64,000 bases of DNA from Manganitrophus sp963718695 (GCA_963718695.1 OY970371.1:3224001-3288000), one strand, 5' to 3'. Positions 33,722 to 43,404 are shown, counted from the stretch's first letter. The notes: generated by a model not told the origin, from the letters alone. Numbers and translations: made by a program.

Positions 33722-35410
33722 TTACGTCAGTGTATATTGAGGCCCGCTTCCCCCCTCCGGCGGGGTCAATCGCCCCCCCTTGGCTCCGATGGCGCCGCAC
33801 TGGACGCAGTTGGTCGGGTTCATCCGGACGACCTTTTTCCCCTCGGCATCGGTCCCCCATTCATAGACGTTGGCGGGGCACATATGAATCCAGGCCTCGC
33901 CGACCGCCTCAGGGACATGGACCTCCACGCGGAGGTGGTTCGGCTGATTGTCCCGGCTGCTGTTTCCGCTGGCGTGGACGCTGGTCAACTTGTCGAAAGT
34001 GTATTTCCCGTCGGGCTTGGGGTACTCCCGCTTCTCGATGAAGAGCGGCTCCTCGGCATCTCGCCGTGTCCGAAAACGCCATCCCGGAAAAGCCCCGCCG
34101 GTGATCGTCATCATTCCAGCAAGCAATACGCCCGGCACGAACCCGTGATCGAACGCCTGGCGCATGTTCCGGACCCGATGGAGGTCTTGGAGGATGAAAC
34201 TCTTCCGGACGGCCGCATCGTATCCCGCCAGGGCATCGGCCTGTCCGAGTTCCTTCCCCGACTTCAATGCGTCGAAGATCGCCTCGGCGGCGAGCATCCC
34301 GGAGGCCATCGCGTAGTGAATCCCCTTCAGCGCCGGAACATTGAGAAACCCCGCCGAATCGCCGACGAGCAATCCCCCCGGAAGATGGAGGCGATCGGGA
34401 ACCGAATAATATCCCCCCTCCGGAATCGTCTTGGCGCCCCAGCCATTCTCCAGGCGGCGCCCCCCTTCCAGAATCTTCCGGAAAAAAGGATGGGTTTTCA
34501 TCTGTTGGAGGAGATCGTGGACCGATGTGCAGGCGTTGCGGTAGCCGAGACCGACGACGAGGCCGAGCGAAACCAGATTTCCCCCCATCGGATAGAGAAA
34601 GCTTCCTCCGAACTCATTGTACTTCTTCGCCCCCCGGAGCGGCCACCCCATCGTATGGATCACCGCTTCCGGCGGATGCGGAACTTCCCAGATTTCTTTC
34701 ACCCCGAGCGAGTAGGTCTGGGGATTCGGGCGGGTGATCCCGAAGTGCCCGATCGCCGCTTGCGTCAGGTGTCCCTGCGCCCCCTCTCCGAGGACGGTCG
34801 CCTTGGCGAGGATCTCGGCCCCCTCCTGGAAATTCTCCATCGGCGCGCCGGTCCGATCGCGCCCCTTGTCGCCGCTCTTCACCCCGCGGATCGCGCCGTT
34901 TTCGACGAGGAGTTTCGCGCCGGCGGTCTCGCTGAAGATCGAGACGCCGAGCGCCTCCGCCTGCTCCGCGAGCCACTTCCCGAACCGGCTGATCGAGATG
35001 ACATAATTCCCATGGTTGCGCATCGTCGGCGGGAGAGGGACCTTGTATTCCTTCTCCGGGGAGAGAAGATAAAGCGCTTCTTTTTGGACGGGGACTTCGA
35101 GCGGGAACTCCCCTTCTTTCAAATCCGGGAAAAGTCTTTTCAGCGAGACCGGATTGAGGATCGCTCCGGCCAGGAGATGCGCCCCCGAATATTTCCCCTT
35201 TTCGACAATCGCAATCGGAAACTCGCCGAGCGCCGCTTTCACCTCGGGCGCCTGCTCCAGCAACTGCGCCAAGCGGATCGCCCCGGCGAGGTTCGCCGGA
35301 CCGGCGCCGACAAAGAGAATGCCGACCTCGATCCGGTTCTCCGGGCCCGACGTGACCGGCGAGATGAATTCCCCCGGCTGCACGGGGGGAGGAAATTCGG
35401 ATGGCTTCAT
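33722..35410 (-). CDS. Electron-transfer-flavoprotein:ubiquinone oxidoreductase (ETF-QO)
   Basis: 562 residues. N-terminal FAD-binding motif VGAGPANLAGAIRLAQ, ETF-QO insertions (KYSGAHLLAGAILNP, LGEGAQGHLTQAAI, GDSAGFLNVPALKGIHYAM), and a C-terminal cluster region. It passes electrons from ETF to the quinone pool at the inner membrane. Ligands seen are MCPANVYEW and NCVQCGAI: the mitochondrial-type CxxCxxC is reduced to CxxC, leaving three Cys. That suggests an altered cluster or a different fourth ligand in this subfamily. No etfAB in the window. Confidence 0.92.
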   Translation of the reverse strand: MKPSEFPPPVQPGEFISPVTSGPENRIEVGILFVGAGPANLAGAIRLAQLLEQAPEVKAALGEFPIAIVEKGKYSGAHLLAGAILNPVSLKRLFPDLKEGEFPLEVPVQKEALYLLSPEKEYKVPLPPTMRNHGNYVISISRFGKWLAEQAEALGVSIFSETAGAKLLVENGAIRGVKSGDKGRDRTGAPMENFQEGAEILAKATVLGEGAQGHLTQAAIGHFGITRPNPQTYSLGVKEIWEVPHPPEAVIHTMGWPLRGAKKYNEFGGSFLYPMGGNLVSLGLVVGLGYRNACTSVHDLLQQMKTHPFFRKILEGGRRLENGWGAKTIPEGGYYSVPDRLHLPGGLLVGDSAGFLNVPALKGIHYAMASGMLAAEAIFDALKSGKELGQADALAGYDAAVRKSFILQDLHRVRNMRQAFDHGFVPGVLLAGMMTITGGAFPGWRFRTRRDAEEPLFIEKREYPKPDGKYTFDKLTSVHASGNSSRDNQPNHLRVEVHVPEAVGEAWIHMCPANVYEWGTDAEGKKVVRMNPTNCVQCGAIGAKGGRLTPPEGGSGPQYTLT

Positions 35411-35440
35411 CGATGCTCCTTCATCGGAAAGACAATCTCT

Positions 35441-35469
35441 ATGATACCTTCTGTCACCGGTCCGCGCAA
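35441..35469 (-). promoter_or_regulatory. Promoter of the ETF-QO gene
   Basis: TTGCGC, 17 bases, TATCAT on the minus strand, 31 bp before the start codon; AAGGAG follows as ribosome site. Confidence 0.5.
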
Positions 35470-35713
35470 GTCATTCATGGCTGGGGTTGAGTCTCTGCGG
35501 CGCGACCCTCCCCTATTCTTCCTGATCATAAGACCGAATCAAAGCCGGTCTGCAAAGCGGAACCGGCCCGGACCAATCTCTGCAATCCCTTTCATTTCAC
35601 CTTTGGGATATCCCTTTTCTGCTTTTCTCTTTTGATCGCGAAAGAGTCATTGAACCAGTGGTACGAAACTTGCCCTTTACTTGCGGATTAGCCATCCGCG
35701 CCGCTTAAATTTA

Positions 35714-36849
35714 ATGACCGTTTGCCATCGTATCATTCCCTTCGTTTTCATCCCGACGCTCGCACTTTTATTTTCCGCCTGCGGAAGCGGGGGAGGAGCC
35801 GACCCCTCCCCGCCGGGGGCACCCAAGGCGATCTCGATTCAGATCAGTCCCGACGCGCCGACGATCCACACCGGGGAGGCCATTCAGTTTACGGCGACGA
35901 TCGACGGCAGCGACAATCTCGCCGTGACCTGGACCGTCGCGGAAGAAAATGCCGGATCGATCACCTCCGACTTCAAACCGGGACGACCGAGCGGGTCAGC
36001 GTCGGGGCGGGGGGCGCCCAGGTCGACAGCGCCAGCGGCTACGCCTACGTAAATCGGGACGGTCGCTATGTGGTCTTCTACTCCTTTGCGGACAACCTGG
36101 TCCCTGGAGATACCAATGCGGTCGGAGACATTTTCATTCGCGACCGGCAGACCGGCGAGACCACCCGGCTCAGCGTCGGCGACGCCGGGGTGCAGGGAAA
36201 CGAGATCAGCTTCTGCCCTTCGATCAGCGATGACGGCCGTTACGTCTCCTTCATTTCCTATTCGACCAATCTGGTCCCGGGGGACACGAACGGCTCCCCC
36301 GATATCTTCGTCCATGACCGTCAGACGGGGAGCACCCGGCGCGTGAGCGTCGACTCCCGCGGCGTGGAAGGGGACCTTCCGAGCATCGACGCCAAGATCA
36401 GCGGGAAAGGCCGGATCGTCGCCTTCTACTCCGAGGCTTCCAACCTGATCGCGGGCGATACAAATCGGGTCGGAGACCTCTTTGCCCATGACCTTCAAAC
36501 TGGGACGACCACGCGTGTGAGCATCCGTTCAAACGGCGCGCAGGGGAACCGGATCAGCTACGATGCCCGGATCAGCCGCGACGGTCGCTTCGTCGCCTTC
36601 GACTCCGATGCAACGAATCTGGTCGAGGGGGACACCAACGGACGGGGAGACATTTTCGTTCACGACCGGCAGACGGGAATCACCACTCGGCCCAGCACCG
36701 ATCGGAGCGGCGTCGAAGGGAACAACGGCAGCCATGCCAGCCGGATCAGCGGCGACGGCCAATTCATCGCGTTCGATTCGGAGGCAAGCAACCTGGTCCC
36801 GGGCGATACGAACCGGGAGACGGACATCTTCATCGCCTCGCTTCCATGA
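35714..36849 (+). pseudogene. PD40-repeat lipoprotein disrupted by frameshift/deletion
   Basis: The 5' part (ATG 35714; lipobox LLFSAC) encodes a lipoprotein with a Big_2-like Ig domain (ISIQISPDAPTIHTGEAIQFTATI cut here to its gist) ending near WTVAEENAGSIT. The downstream part, in another frame, encodes five to six PD40/TolB-like repeats (DIFVHDRQTGTTTRVSV, DGRYVAFxSxATNLVPGDTN). At about 35960-35985 the Ig frame runs into LQTGTTERVSV, the end of a repeat whose start is missing, so a deletion plus frameshift is likely rather than a single-base error. Without repair the repeats would not be exported. Confidence 0.7.
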
Positions 36850-37197
36850 ACCGTCCCGATACACGTCCACGTTGAGCTCGACCCGAATTTTTGAGAGCGG
36901 ATCGCCCAGTCGGGCGCTCCGTCCCATTTGCATTGATTTAGCAGAGATATGCATCCGCTTGCCTCCTTGTGCCCTTGTACCCTTGGCGGCAAGAGGACGC
37001 TCCCTTTGGAAGCGGAGGCGAAATCCATTCACAAAGGCGTAGTTTTCCTCATCTTTAAGACTGATTCTTACACGAACATACAAGAGGCACTCCCTTTGCA
37101 AACCTTACCAATTAGCAAAACGCGATCCTCTGACGGGAGCAAGACAAATACCGGGCAAGACAAATACCAGGATAGAAGAGAAAGATCTGGTTTAAGC
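36850..37197. other. Intergenic region, no gene recognised
   Basis: Frames are open but composition is not coding-like, and the true lipoprotein start is at 37198. No hairpin or promoter of note was found. Confidence 0.4.
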
Positions 37198-38676
37198 ATG
37201 AAACTCAACAAACCCCTTTTTTTAGATGGCAAGGTCGGCCGATCGATCCGCTTTGGAAAAGGGATCGGATACGGTCTGACGCTTCTCTTCTGTCTTGTGC
37301 TGTCCGCGTGCGGGTCGGGGGCGACGGATGACACCAACGAGCCGAGGGTGGTCGAAACCAACCCTGCTGCCGAAGCAACCGGGGTTCCCCTTTCGGGACC
37401 GATCGAGGCCACGCTTTCGAGCGGCGTCGACCCGGCCACGATCAACAATGATACGTTTATCATCACCGGCGCTCCGGGGTCTTCCGGTGTGCCGGGAGAG
37501 GTCACCTATCAGGGCCGGAAGGCCGTTTTCACTCCTGCCGCCCCCCTCACCGATGGCATCACCTATCATGCCGTTTTGACCACCGGGATCAGAGATCTCG
37601 ACGGTGTGCCGCTTTCAGACAATTTTATCTGGTCCTTCACGACGGGGACGACAGGTGGTGGAGGGGGAGGCGGCGGCGGAGGGCCGGACCAGACCCCGCC
37701 CGAAATCGTTTCTACCTCTCCGAGGGAGCGGGCGACAGAGGTCGCAATCGATGCATCGGTCCGGGTGGTTTTCTCCGAAGCAATCCGCCCGGACACGCTT
37801 CGGGAAGAGACCTTCTTCATCCAGGGGGTTCCCGGCGAGATCAGCTACGATGACGCCACCCGCACCGCCACGCTGAAGCCGCTGACACCGCTTGCACCCC
37901 AAACCCGCTACCAGGTGATGCTGACCGTTCAGATCACCGATCCAGCAGGCAACCCCCTGGCCGCCGAATCGTGGTCGTTCACCACCAGTTCCGTCCGCGA
38001 CCTATCGCCCCCTTCGGTGACGTCAACCACACCCAAGGACAACGAAACCGGTGTTCCGGTGAACACCCCGATCAGTGCGGTGTTCAGCGAAGAAATCGAC
38101 CTGCAGAGCCTTCGGTCCAACTTTATTCTGCAAGGCCCCGGCGGAAGCGAGATCGCCGCCACCGTCGGCTATCATCCCGCCTCGCAGAGCGCCACGCTGA
38201 CCCCGTCGGCGGCCCTTCAGCCGGAGACAAATTATCAAGTCACCCTTCGGATGGGAGTCCTCGACTTGATCGGCAACGCCCTCCTCTCCGACGTTCGATG
38301 GTCGTTTACGACCGGGAAAACGGACGATCAGCCCCCCCCGGCCGACGATCGAACCCGGCCGACGGTCATCGAGAGACAGCCGACCGGCGAGGAGATCCCC
38401 CTGAATAGCCTCATTGCGGTCCGGTTCAGCGAAGCGATTCGGCCGGAGACGCTGGCCAGACATTTCGTTGTCACCTCACGGGGAAGAACGATTTCCGCGG
38501 AGATCGGATACAATGCCGCCTCACAAACGGCGACGTTGATCCCCTCCCGGTTAAGACACGGCACCACCTATACGGTGGTTCTGACGCACAACGTCAGAGA
38601 CCTGGCCGGGAATCGCCTGGAACACACCAGCTGGACCTTCCGGACCGCCAGTCGTCCGGAGGACGATGACGACTGA
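37198..38676 (+). CDS. Lipoprotein with four SbsA-type Ig-like (Big_5) domains
   Basis: 492 residues from ATG 37198; the frame continues upstream to 36949 without signal-peptide character. Signal and lipobox LVLSAC, then four Big_5 repeats, each starting PxVxxxxPxxxxxxVPxxxxIxxxFSExI and ending WSFTTG (at about residues 45-155, 170-265, 270-365, 385-490). A run of Gly links repeats 1 and 2, and the protein ends in acidic residues. Probably an outer-membrane-attached surface or adhesive protein. Next to the broken PD40 lipoprotein. Confidence 0.85.
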   Translation: MKLNKPLFLDGKVGRSIRFGKGIGYGLTLLFCLVLSACGSGATDDTNEPRVVETNPAAEATGVPLSGPIEATLSSGVDPATINNDTFIITGAPGSSGVPGEVTYQGRKAVFTPAAPLTDGITYHAVLTTGIRDLDGVPLSDNFIWSFTTGTTGGGGGGGGGGPDQTPPEIVSTSPRERATEVAIDASVRVVFSEAIRPDTLREETFFIQGVPGEISYDDATRTATLKPLTPLAPQTRYQVMLTVQITDPAGNPLAAESWSFTTSSVRDLSPPSVTSTTPKDNETGVPVNTPISAVFSEEIDLQSLRSNFILQGPGGSEIAATVGYHPASQSATLTPSAALQPETNYQVTLRMGVLDLIGNALLSDVRWSFTTGKTDDQPPPADDRTRPTVIERQPTGEEIPLNSLIAVRFSEAIRPETLARHFVVTSRGRTISAEIGYNAASQTATLIPSRLRHGTTYTVVLTHNVRDLAGNRLEHTSWTFRTASRPEDDDD

Positions 38677-38698
38677 TCATACCCATGTTTGATGCCAT

Positions 38699-39895
38699 TT
38701 GAGAAGGACATCCCTCGCCATTAGAACATCAAAGATCAAAAAAACACCGAAACCCGCTCTCTCTTCTACGATTCGATCGAAATCACCCGTCTTCCCTCGC
38801 GTGATCTCGATCGCCCCCTTCTCGTTGACGCTGATGGCCGTTGTCGCGGTAGTCTTCACACTTCATTGGGCGCGGGAAGTCCTCATTCCGCTGACAATCG
38901 CCGTCTTTATCAGTTATGTCCTCGATCCGATCGTCGCCCGGATGGAAAAGCGGAAGATCCCCCGCGGGATCGGCGCCGCCGTCCTGCTGACGGCCATCGT
39001 CGCAAGCACCGGCGCCGCGATTTACGGGCTGGGGGATCAGGCCGAAGCGATTTTAGAACAGCTGCCGGCGGCGACCCAAAAGTTTAGGAAATCGCTTCGG
39101 GAGGGGCGCAGCGATCAAGCGGGGACGCTGAACAAAGTTCAGAAAGCGGCCAGCGAGATTGAAAAAGCGGCGGCCGAAGCGACCGACAATGCCGCTTCCA
39201 TAGGGGCGAAGCAGGGCCCGACCCAGGTGCAGGTCACCCAGCCCGTTTTGAATATACGGGACTATCTTTGGGTCGGAACGATCGGGGTCTTCGGCGCCGC
39301 CATACAAGCGATCATGATTCTTTTTTTAGCCTATTTCATTTTGGTCGCAGGAGATACCTTCAGGCGAAAGCTGGTGAAAATCGCAGGGCCCTCTTTCGCA
39401 AGGAAACGAAACATGCTGGAAATCCTCGACGAAATCAACCTGCAAATGAAGCGGTTTATGTATGTGCAGTTGATGACGAGTGTTTATATGGGGGTCGCCG
39501 TCTGGCTGGCGTTTCGGTGGATCGGGCTGGAGAATGCCGGCATGTGGGGGATTGCTTCCGGAATTTTGAAATCGATCCCGTTTCTGGGCGGGACGGCGAT
39601 CATCGGAGGAACGGCGCTGGTCGGTTATCTGCAGTTCGGAACGGTCTCGATGGCGCTGCTGATCGGCGGGGTCTCGATGGCGCTCAAAAGCCTGGAAGGA
39701 CTCCTGGTCAGCCCCTTGATGACCAGCAAAGCGGGCCAGATCCATACGGTATGGGTCTTCGTCGGCATCTTTTTCTGGGGTTGGATCTGGGGCGTCTGGG
39801 GGTTGCTCCTCGGCATTCCGATCATCATGGTGGCCAAAGCGATTTGCGATCGGATCGAGCGGCTCAAGCCGGTCGGAGAAATCTTGGGGAACTGA
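38699..39895 (+). CDS. AI-2E family (PerM/TqsA-like) permease
   Basis: 398 residues, TTG start at 38699 uncertain. About seven to eight transmembrane helices with family motifs VFISYVLDPIVARMEKRKIPRG (shortened here), LGGTAIIGGTALVGYLQFG and the C-terminal WGWIWGVWGLLLGIPI. A periplasmic or cytoplasmic helical region (about 120-190) is rich in Lys/Gln/Ala. Family members export AI-2 or exchange ions; substrate unknown here. Twenty-two bases after the SbsA-Ig gene. Confidence 0.87.
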   Translation: MRRTSLAIRTSKIKKTPKPALSSTIRSKSPVFPRVISIAPFSLTLMAVVAVVFTLHWAREVLIPLTIAVFISYVLDPIVARMEKRKIPRGIGAAVLLTAIVASTGAAIYGLGDQAEAILEQLPAATQKFRKSLREGRSDQAGTLNKVQKAASEIEKAAAEATDNAASIGAKQGPTQVQVTQPVLNIRDYLWVGTIGVFGAAIQAIMILFLAYFILVAGDTFRRKLVKIAGPSFARKRNMLEILDEINLQMKRFMYVQLMTSVYMGVAVWLAFRWIGLENAGMWGIASGILKSIPFLGGTAIIGGTALVGYLQFGTVSMALLIGGVSMALKSLEGLLVSPLMTSKAGQIHTVWVFVGIFFWGWIWGVWGLLLGIPIIMVAKAICDRIERLKPVGEILGN

Positions 39896-39978
39896 CACCC
39901 GAAGCAGGCGGCGGATTCGTCAGGGGATGACCATGACCACCCCCTGACGTTTTTCGCCGACCGGCAGACGGTTTAATG

Positions 39979-40425
39979 CTATGCCGCTTCCGCCAGTTTC
40001 TTCTTCTGCGCATCCATTCGCGTGCCGAGATCTTGCAGCTGCTCCTTGGAGAAGGCCTCTCGCGCGCTTTTGAACATCTCCCCTTCTTCTTCCTCGACGT
40101 GATGCTCCACGTTTTCCTGAAGCACGGAGAGCTTCGCCGTCCACTGCTCGCTGTCTCTGGGGAGTTCATCCATCTCGGCCAGAAGCTGTTTGATGACCTT
40201 GTGCTCTTCAAAACCTTCCAGGGTCACCTCGCGCGTCTCATTTGCCTTCTTCAGCGCCGGATAAAAAATCTGCTCCTCCACCTGCGCGTGGATCTCCAGT
40301 TCGTTCATCAGCTTGTCAAAAAGCTCTTCGCGCTTTTTGACCGCCTTTTCCGTGGCTGATTCCAGCTTTTCGAATAGATCAGCCACCTTCTCATGATCCT
40401 CTTTCAACAATTTAAATGGGTCCAT
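39979..40425 (-). CDS. Hemerythrin HHE-domain protein
   Basis: 148 residues, four-helix bundle with diiron ligands in order: His in LKEDHEKVADLF, His/Glu in EIHAQVEEQIFYP, His in GFEEHKVIKQLL, and His/Glu in ENVEHHVEEEEGEMF. Such cytosolic HHE proteins bind oxygen or NO-type ligands or help repair iron centres. AGGAGG precedes the ATG. A CRP/FNR-like palindrome lies about 115 bp upstream. Confidence 0.9.
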   Translation of the reverse strand: MDPFKLLKEDHEKVADLFEKLESATEKAVKKREELFDKLMNELEIHAQVEEQIFYPALKKANETREVTLEGFEEHKVIKQLLAEMDELPRDSEQWTAKLSVLQENVEHHVEEEEGEMFKSAREAFSKEQLQDLGTRMDAQKKKLAEAA

Positions 40426-40536
40426 TTTACCTCCTGATTCTTTTTAACTCGAACTCAGCGTTGACCGGACCCGAAGGCCCTGGCGCTTTTGACTAACGCA
40501 ATTTCAGTGCCCCGCCTTACAGTCGGTTATTTCTTC

Positions 40537-40552
40537 TGTGAGCGCCATCACA
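40537..40552. promoter_or_regulatory. CRP/FNR-type palindrome TGTGA-N6-TCACA
   Basis: Perfect TGTGA and TCACA half-sites separated by six bases, upstream of the hemerythrin gene. Matches the CRP consensus half-sites; no good -10 was found at the usual distance, so function is uncertain. Confidence 0.5.
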
Positions 40553-40719
40553 CATCGCAGATCGGAATGTGTTGTCGGTTTCATTGCAAAAACTTTTCTA
40601 CGCCCTTTGGATAAGCTCTGATCAATTATGACGCGAGAGAGGGCTGGCTCAGCCACAGCCTTAATCGGCCCTGGTTTGCTTCGGGGGCGAATTCAGTCAA
40701 TGTCAAGAAAGGAGGGTGA

Positions 40720-41847
40720 TCAGAAAATTGTCTTCAACAATCCGATGACGGCGCCCCCGGCGATCAGCCAGGTTGAATTGACTCTATAGCGGACGAGCAA
40801 CCCAAAAGAGATCAAGGCGATCAGAACCGTCCAGGGGTCGGGGAAGGAAGCACGGCCCAATTGCCAGGTCACCGCCGCCATGAGGCCGAACGACGCCACG
40901 TTCACCCCGTCCAAGAGACCGCTCGCCCAGGGGGAATTGCGTATCCGGGGGATGAAGGGATTCGAAACGGCGACGAAAATGAAAGAAGGCAAAAAAATAC
41001 CGAGCGTCGCGAGAAGCGCCGCCGGCGCGCCGCCGAGCAGATAGCCGATAAACGTCGCCGTGGTGAAGACCGGCCCCGGCGTCAGCTGCCCGATGGCGAC
41101 GGCATCGAGCAGTTGCGGATCGGTCAGCCAGCCGAAGCGGACGACGAAATCGGCGCGGAGGAAGGCGAGGAGCACATACCCGCTTCCATACAGCACCGCG
41201 CCGATTTTGAGAAACGTCACGAACAACCAGGGAAGGCTAAACGGGAGCGACGCCTGCGACAAAACACCCGCCGCCCCGACCGGAATCAAAAGGGCCCCCA
41301 CCGACCGGCCGCGAAGACGCCGGTCATTCACCGCCCACATCACGACCAATCCGCCGGCCAGTAGCAGCGCAATTTCATGGACCCCCGCAAAATAGAGGAA
41401 GAGAACGCCGACCCCGACCGCGAGGGTCAGCGGGCCCTTGATCGCTTTTTGTCCCAAGCTCCAAAGGGCTTGGACGATAATTGAAACGACGATCGGCTTG
41501 ATCCCATAAAGCAATCCGGCGGCCTGCGGGGTCGCGCCGAACCGGACATACCCCCACGCCAGCGCCAGGACGATCAGCATGGCGGGAACGATGAAGCAAA
41601 CCCCTGCGACGATCAGCCCCGGCCATCCCGCTCGAAGAAAGCCGATGTGAATCGCCATCTCGGTGGAGTTGGGGCCGGGGATCAGATTCGTTGCGCCGAC
41701 GAGATCCAAGAACGCCTGATCGCTCAGCCACTTTCGCCGCTTCACCGTTTCATCGTGCATCAGGGCGATATGGGCCGCCGGCCCGCCGAAAGCGGTCATG
41801 CCGAGCTTCAGAAACACCGCAGCCACCTCGTTTAATCTCTGCGACAA
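40720..41847 (-). CDS. chrA: Chromate transporter ChrA (CHR family, two-domain)
   Basis: 375 residues, two homologous CHR halves. Each half has the signature: FLKLGMTAFGGPAAHIALM and ATNLIPGPNSTEMAIHIGF in the first, FLKIGAVLYGSGYVLLAFL and IGQLTPGPVFTTATFIGYL in the second. About ten transmembrane helices. The family exports chromate with proton exchange. Stand-alone gene with no chrB-type regulator beside it. Confidence 0.92.
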   Translation of the reverse strand: MSQRLNEVAAVFLKLGMTAFGGPAAHIALMHDETVKRRKWLSDQAFLDLVGATNLIPGPNSTEMAIHIGFLRAGWPGLIVAGVCFIVPAMLIVLALAWGYVRFGATPQAAGLLYGIKPIVVSIIVQALWSLGQKAIKGPLTLAVGVGVLFLYFAGVHEIALLLAGGLVVMWAVNDRRLRGRSVGALLIPVGAAGVLSQASLPFSLPWLFVTFLKIGAVLYGSGYVLLAFLRADFVVRFGWLTDPQLLDAVAIGQLTPGPVFTTATFIGYLLGGAPAALLATLGIFLPSFIFVAVSNPFIPRIRNSPWASGLLDGVNVASFGLMAAVTWQLGRASFPDPWTVLIALISFGLLVRYRVNSTWLIAGGAVIGLLKTIF

Positions 41848-41959
41848 CGATCGGTTCCTATCGTGATCGGTGATGAGGCAAAATGTATTCGAGAATAGGG
41901 CGGAATCGGCCTCGCCGACCCGCCTTCCTCAACGATCCATGCGCGACGGATCGGATCTC

Positions 41960-42403
41960 TTATTTCTTGCAAAAGAACTTTTCGTAGAGGCCGTGGACGG
42001 AGTCGGGCGCGATGGGAGCCCACTTTGGGTTTTGGGAAGAGACGGAGTCGAGCTGTTCCCCTTTGCTGGTATAGTCATCGCTCTGCAGGATGCGCTTTGA
42101 ATGATTGGCGCAGTCGATCTCCATGACCGTGAGGCTAAAGCCATAGTTCTCATAGCCTTCCAGGTTCATCCCTATTTTTTTTCGCACGTCGAACAGGAAG
42201 TCCCGTCCCTCTTTTCCCTTCGGGTCGACTTTGATCGCAACGCGAACCAATCCCTGAGGAGAGTGAAAAATGCTCTGCTTGTCGTAGAAATGTTTGAACC
42301 GGTGATCTTGCACAAAGGGGGTCCACTCCGCCGCTTTCACATCGAGGCGAAACAGGCCGAGCAAGATAAAAAGGGTGAGAAACACTGTCCATTTCATTTT
42401 CAT
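41960..42403 (-). CDS. Exported surface-adhesin-E-like small protein
   Basis: 147 residues from ATG 42403 (AAGGAG upstream; a longer frame reaches 42556 without a ribosome site). Signal peptide ending near LDVKAAEW. Mature part has the pattern of the adhesin-E family: Trp near the start, YDKQSIFHS, VRVAIKVDPKG, FSLTVMEIDCANHSKRILQS, and a C-terminal Cys (EKFFCKK). Two Cys could form the family disulphide. Role unproven. Confidence 0.6.
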   Translation of the reverse strand: MKMKWTVFLTLFILLGLFRLDVKAAEWTPFVQDHRFKHFYDKQSIFHSPQGLVRVAIKVDPKGKEGRDFLFDVRKKIGMNLEGYENYGFSLTVMEIDCANHSKRILQSDDYTSKGEQLDSVSSQNPKWAPIAPDSVHGLYEKFFCKK

Positions 42404-42506
42404 TGGATGAATACTCCTTCTGGTATTAAAACCGGCCCACTCAGACAGAATCGATCCGCAAAGCCTTTCCGGGGCACAATCTATGTACCACATTTCACCA
42501 AAAATA

Positions 42507-42542
42507 AAAATGCCGTAGATGGCTCCCCACCTACGGCATTTT
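42507..42542. terminator. Bidirectional-type terminator
   Basis: AAAATGCCGTAG and CTACGGCATTTT form 12 perfect pairs around a 12-base loop, with A- and T-tracts on both sides. Separates the adhesin-E-like gene from the PAP2 gene. Confidence 0.8.
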
Positions 42543-42550
42543 GAATCCAC

Positions 42551-42598
42551 TGTCATTCTGAGGCGAAGCCGAGATGCTTCGCTCCGCTCAGCATGACA
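42551..42598. repeat. REP-like palindromic repeat
   Basis: TGTCATTCTGAG and CTCAGCATGACA at the ends with one mismatch, GAAGCCGAG/CTTCGCTCCG inside. This type of element is widely dispersed in bacterial genomes. Confidence 0.55.
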
Positions 42599-42630
42599 GG
42601 CGAAGGACCCAGGATAACATTCAAAGTCAG

Positions 42631-43404
42631 TTAGAATTTAAACCGCAGGAGATAAAACAGACCGTGGCTCCCCGGCTCAACCGCCAGCTCCACGCGTCTA
42701 TCCTTGTCCAAGCCGAGAAAAGCGTCGTGGATGAATCCGGTGATAAACGAACCGAGGGCCGCGCCGGCCAGCACGTCCTTCGGATAATGCATGTGGCTTT
42801 CGATCCTGGCCCACGCCGTTAATGCCGCCGTGGTCCTCAAGCCGACCCCCAAATAGAGCCTCTCCCGGCGGGAGAGTGGAAGCGACTCCAGATTACGCAG
42901 CGCCAGCTTTGAAAAAGCAAACGCATGGGCGCTGTGCATCGACGGGAAGCTCATATCGCTCATTCCGTTCGGCCGCTCTCGTCCTGTCCAACGCTTTAGG
43001 CTTTGGGTTGCCACGCCGGTTGTCCAAACGGCCCCCCCTTCCACAGCCAATCCTTTTAGCTTGGACACCGCCCACGGCCACGGATCATCCCCGCTGGGGG
43101 TCAATAAGGCCGATCCGAAGGCCCCCGCGGTCACCCCCAGGAGAAGGTAATCACTCGCCTTCTGTGCGTTCTCTTCGGAACCGAAGAGGGGTGTCTTCTC
43201 ATACGCCCACTCCGACACCCGCTTGTCCCAGTCCCCGATGCTGAAAGCCGCCGCCCCGACCGCCGGCACCCAGGTGTCCGGGTCTTTCAGTGAATTTAAA
43301 GCGGCCTTCCCGATTCTTTCGCGGTCGGGAAAGAGGGTTGCATCCTCTCCCCAGCCCCGCCCATTCGACAACGTGCCGCACCCGGAAAAGCCCACCCAAA
43401 CCAA
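42631..43404 (-). CDS. PAP2-superfamily phosphatase (probable lipoprotein)
   Basis: 257 residues from TTG 43404. The three PAP2 motifs are KRWTGRERP, FPSMHSAHA and RIESHMHYPKDV, giving the catalytic His/Asp/Arg set. Few strong transmembrane helices, so it may be periplasmic. A lipobox-like FSGC occurs only nine residues in, and a hydrophobic stretch (RYWVLIFIHLLVWVG) lies in frame upstream, reachable only from CTG 43437 or ATT 43440. A non-standard start making a lipoprotein is likely. Substrate may be a lipid or undecaprenyl pyrophosphate. Confidence 0.85.
   Translation of the reverse strand: MVWVGFSGCGTLSNGRGWGEDATLFPDRERIGKAALNSLKDPDTWVPAVGAAAFSIGDWDKRVSEWAYEKTPLFGSEENAQKASDYLLLGVTAGAFGSALLTPSGDDPWPWAVSKLKGLAVEGGAVWTTGVATQSLKRWTGRERPNGMSDMSFPSMHSAHAFAFSKLALRNLESLPLSRRERLYLGVGLRTTAALTAWARIESHMHYPKDVLAGAALGSFITGFIHDAFLGLDKDRRVELAVEPGSHGLFYLLRFKF

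Noticed and set aside
33704..35635. 643-codon open frame opposite the ETF-QO gene
   Set aside because: It mirrors a strongly conserved flavoprotein on the other strand; its Arg/Asp/Pro-rich composition is the expected antisense of high-GC codons.
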